Part shown: positions 6,235 to 7,551 of the stretch, piece by piece
Layout: every line of letters begins with the position of its first letter
How positions within the stretch are numbered: position 1 is the stretch's first letter
Source: an uncultured Succinatimonas sp.
Lineage (GTDB): Bacteria; Pseudomonadota; Gammaproteobacteria; Enterobacterales; Succinivibrionaceae
Assembly (NCBI GenBank): GCA_937880335.1
Contig: CALFLJ010000108.1
Span: 1 to 7,551 of the forward strand
Reading direction: 5' to 3'
DNA: 7,551 bases
Translations under genes and position numbers: made by a program
Notes under the pieces: model-generated
The model's database searches: none
What the model saw: only the letters and a program-made list of their open reading frames with translations
Told to the model about the DNA's origin: nothing

Positions 6235-6454
6235 AAAATATAGTTAAAATAAGAAATTTTTTACCCCACTTTTATATATTTTTTATAATTTTTTAAGATA
6301 ATTTTCTTTAAAACGCAGTAAGTTATATAGCGAAAAAATTTTTTTTATAAATCTCAATTTTTTTGATTTATAAGCCTTATTTAAGCCATGAATTTAATGT
6401 TTGCTGTCAAATATTTCTCTATTCAAAAAATAATTATTTTAAACATAACATTAT

Positions 6455-6476
6455 AAATGTGATCCTGATCGTGGAC
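6455..6476 (+). promoter_or_regulatory. CRP-like binding site upstream of feoA
   Basis: AAATGTGATC, then CT, then GATC matches the full left half and the inner right half of the E. coli CRP consensus; the outer right half (CACATTT) is not conserved. Its centre is about 65 bases before the predicted feo start site, in the range of class I activation. Motif-based only. Confidence 0.4.
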
Positions 6477-6494
6477 ATTGCCTAAAAAAAATAC

Positions 6495-6523
6495 TTGATA
6501 TTATAAAATAATTAGCATATGCT
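6495..6523 (+). promoter_or_regulatory. Candidate promoter of feoAB
   Basis: TTGATA (6495-6500, five of six to the -35 consensus) is separated by 17 bases from TATGCT (6518-6523, four of six to the -10). Transcription would begin near 6530 and give a leader of about 75 bases. The -10 lies in the palindrome AGCATATGCT (6514-6523), and GCTTACT is repeated at 6521-6527 and 6541-6547. Confidence 0.5.
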
Positions 6524-6578
6524 TACTTTTGTTAGCTAAGGCTTACTCTGTTTTTTTTACAAATTTTAATATTTTAGG

Positions 6579-6596
6579 CTTAATCTTAAGATTAAG
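6579..6596. repeat. Perfect 18-bp palindrome overlapping the feoA ribosome-binding site
   Basis: CTTAATCTTAAGATTAAG is an uninterrupted dyad whose right end includes the start of the feoA Shine-Dalgarno AAGGA (6594-6598). It may be an operator, or an RNA hairpin masking the ribosome-binding site. The sequence does not decide which. Confidence 0.6.
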
Positions 6597-6603
6597 GACA
6601 TTT

Positions 6604-6828
6604 ATGAAAACTCTAGATAGTTTACACGTAGGTGAGAGAACTGAGGTTATAAAAGTACATGGAGAGGGATCCTCTTTAAGACGTCGACTTTTAGATATGG
6701 GAATAACACCTAAAACTGTAATTACTAAGGTGAGAACAGCTCCTTTAGGGGATCCAATTGAATTTAACGTACGTGGTTATTCTTTAACAATAAGAAAGAG
6801 CGATGCTTCTTTAGTTGAGGTTAAATAA
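6604..6828 (+). CDS. feoA: Ferrous iron transport protein A (FeoA)
   Basis: A 74-residue cytoplasmic protein with the FeoA SH3-like fold, the usual partner of the FeoB ferrous iron transporter. Typical elements are LHVGERTEVIKVHGEG (7-22), RRRLLDMGITPKTVITKV (26-43), the highly conserved TAPLGDPIEFNVRGYSLTIR (45-64), and the final SLVEVK. E. coli FeoA is 75 residues with APLGDPI and SLVLRKKDLALLEVE in the same places. ATG 6604 is chosen over a TTG 75 bases upstream because AAGGA lies five bases before it, family length is met exactly, and the longer version adds an unrelated hydrophobic tail. The stop is one base before the feoB ATG, so translation is probably coupled. An 18-bp palindrome covers the ribosome-binding site. 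Confidence 0.93.
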   Translation: MKTLDSLHVGERTEVIKVHGEGSSLRRRLLDMGITPKTVITKVRTAPLGDPIEFNVRGYSLTIRKSDASLVEVK

Positions 6829-6829
6829 G

Positions 6830-7551
6830 ATGTCAGAAAAAACACTTGCTCTTATCGGAAATCAAAATTGCGGTAAATCAACTTTATTTAATGCATTAAC
6901 AGGTTCAAATCAATATGTAGGTAATTGGCCTGGCGTCACAGTTGACAGAGTTGTAGGTAAAATTGGTAGTAAAGACTGGGATTTAGTGGATTTACCTGGT
7001 CTTTATTCTTTATCTCCATACTCAAACGAAGAAATTGTCACCCGTAATTTTCTGCTTTCAGACAACTATGATGTGATCTTGAATGTTGTTGACGCTTCTC
7101 ATCTTGAGCGTTCCTTGTCCTTAACCTTTGAGTGCATGCCAATGGGCAAACCTATGGTTATCGCTCTAAATATGATAGATGTTTTAGACAGACGTGGGAT
7201 CAAGGTTAAAGTAGACAAACTTTCAGAGGCTTTAGGCGTTAAGGTTGTAGCAATTTCAGCTGCTAAGAAAAAAGGTTTGAATGATCTATTAGATGCCTTA
7301 GAAAATGCCTATGCACCAATGAAATTACATGAGCTTTATCCTCAAACTGTACAAAATGCCATAGAAGAGATTGGCAAGCTTTTAGGTGACGTTAATCTTG
7401 CTAAGCGCAATTTTATCTCAACATCCTTACTTCAGGGCGACAAGATTTATTTGAAACAGTATAAAAATGATGAAAACATAATTTCGTCATTAAGACGCAA
7501 TCGCTCACTAATTGAAAATGAATTTAAAGTTGATCCTGAGAGCTATTTCCC
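6830..7551 (+). CDS. feoB: Ferrous iron transport protein B (FeoB), N-terminal GTPase part (cut by window edge)
   Basis: The first 240 residues of FeoB are present; the full protein is normally about 750-800 residues, so the membrane permease part lies outside. FeoB moves Fe2+ across the inner membrane under control of its cytosolic G domain. All G motifs are visible: G1 GNQNCGKST (10-18), G2 Thr37 in PGVTVD, G3 DLPG (54-57), G4 NMID (114-117) and G5 SAA (143-145). The stretch YVGNWPGVTVDR (29-40) is diagnostic. Residues from about 165 onward form the helical GDI-like linker. Cys13 in the P-loop sits where E. coli has Ser. ATG 6830 follows the feoA stop by one base, with GAGG at 6817-6820 inside the feoA end as SD. 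Confidence 0.95.
   Translation, partial: MSEKTLALIGNQNCGKSTLFNALTGSNQYVGNWPGVTVDRVVGKIGSKDWDLVDLPGLYSLSPYSNEEIVTRNFLLSDNYDVILNVVDASHLERSLSLTFECMPMGKPMVIALNMIDVLDRRGIKVKVDKLSEALGVKVVAISAAKKKGLNDLLDALENAYAPMKLHELYPQTVQNAIEEIGKLLGDVNLAKRNFISTSLLQGDKIYLKQYKNDENIISSLRRNRSLIENEFKVDPESYF

Larger units (their letters stand above)
6170..6603. other. Divergent regulatory region between sstT and feoAB
   Basis: Highly AT-rich and gene-free. It holds the sstT promoter at one end and the feo promoter, a CRP-like site and palindromes at the other. In the middle, TTATAAATC (6345-6353) and GATTTATAA (6365-6373) form a nine-base-pair dyad with an 11-base loop; no U-run follows on either strand. A 22-codon frame from ATG 6388 has no ribosome-binding site and is not called. 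Confidence 0.7.

Noticed and set aside
6345..6373. Intrinsic terminator in the sstT-feo gap
   Set aside because: The nine-base-pair dyad is entirely AT-rich apart from one pair, and no U-run follows on either strand.
6388..6453. A 22-codon plus-strand frame in the sstT-feo gap
   Set aside because: It has no ribosome-binding site, and its composition reflects the AT-rich background.
6495..6517. A Fur box over the feo promoter
   Set aside because: The best alignment to the 19-base consensus gives only about 9 matches in an AT-rich background, which is not above chance.
6529..6603. A TTG-started N-terminal extension of FeoA by 25 residues
   Set aside because: FeoA is normally about 75 residues. 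The internal ATG at 6604 has a proper Shine-Dalgarno, and the extension covers the promoter and palindrome region.

Overview
This AT-rich window looks like chromosome from a gut-type anaerobic or facultative gammaproteobacterium. Several proteins are enterobacterial in type: an SstT-like symporter close to the E. coli protein along its length, a FeoA/FeoB pair, an outer-membrane barrel with a signal peptide and C-terminal Phe, and the gammaproteobacterial pairing of a retropepsin-like 'ATP-dependent zinc protease' with a UUP1-family inactive transglutaminase. Low GC plus class III ribonucleotide reductase-like sequence suggests a lineage such as Succinivibrionaceae. That placement is inference, not proof.

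Layout. Positions 1-2002 (minus strand) hold a two-gene operon: an exported coiled-coil retropepsin-like protein (962-2002), then the N-terminal 310 residues of a UUP1/7TM inactive transglutaminase (1-930), cut by the window edge. Positions 2003-2411 are a gene-free AT-rich spacer. Positions 2412-2585 (plus) encode a 57-residue protein that resembles only the C-terminal glycyl-radical tail of anaerobic ribonucleotide reductase NrdD. Positions 2586-2963 are a gene-free stretch rich in inverted repeats. It ends in an intrinsic terminator whose U-run stops 14 bases before the start codon of a ThiF/MoeB/HesA-type E1-like enzyme (2964-3722). Next come an outer-membrane barrel protein of unknown role (3865-4704), two back-to-back terminators (4759-4872), sstT on the minus strand (4928-6169), and a 434-base divergent regulatory region (6170-6603). 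The window closes with feoA (6604-6828) and the start of feoB (6830 to the window end).

How the genes relate. The first pair probably acts together at the inner membrane and periplasm. SstT imports serine and threonine with sodium. FeoA and FeoB import ferrous iron, which fits an anaerobic lifestyle. The E1-like enzyme and the barrel protein lack recognisable partners here. The most unusual items are the stand-alone NrdD-like glycyl-radical module, the structured terminator-bearing leader before the E1-like gene, and that enzyme's apparent loss of the usual catalytic cysteine. No CRISPR array, rRNA, tRNA or intact mobile element was seen.
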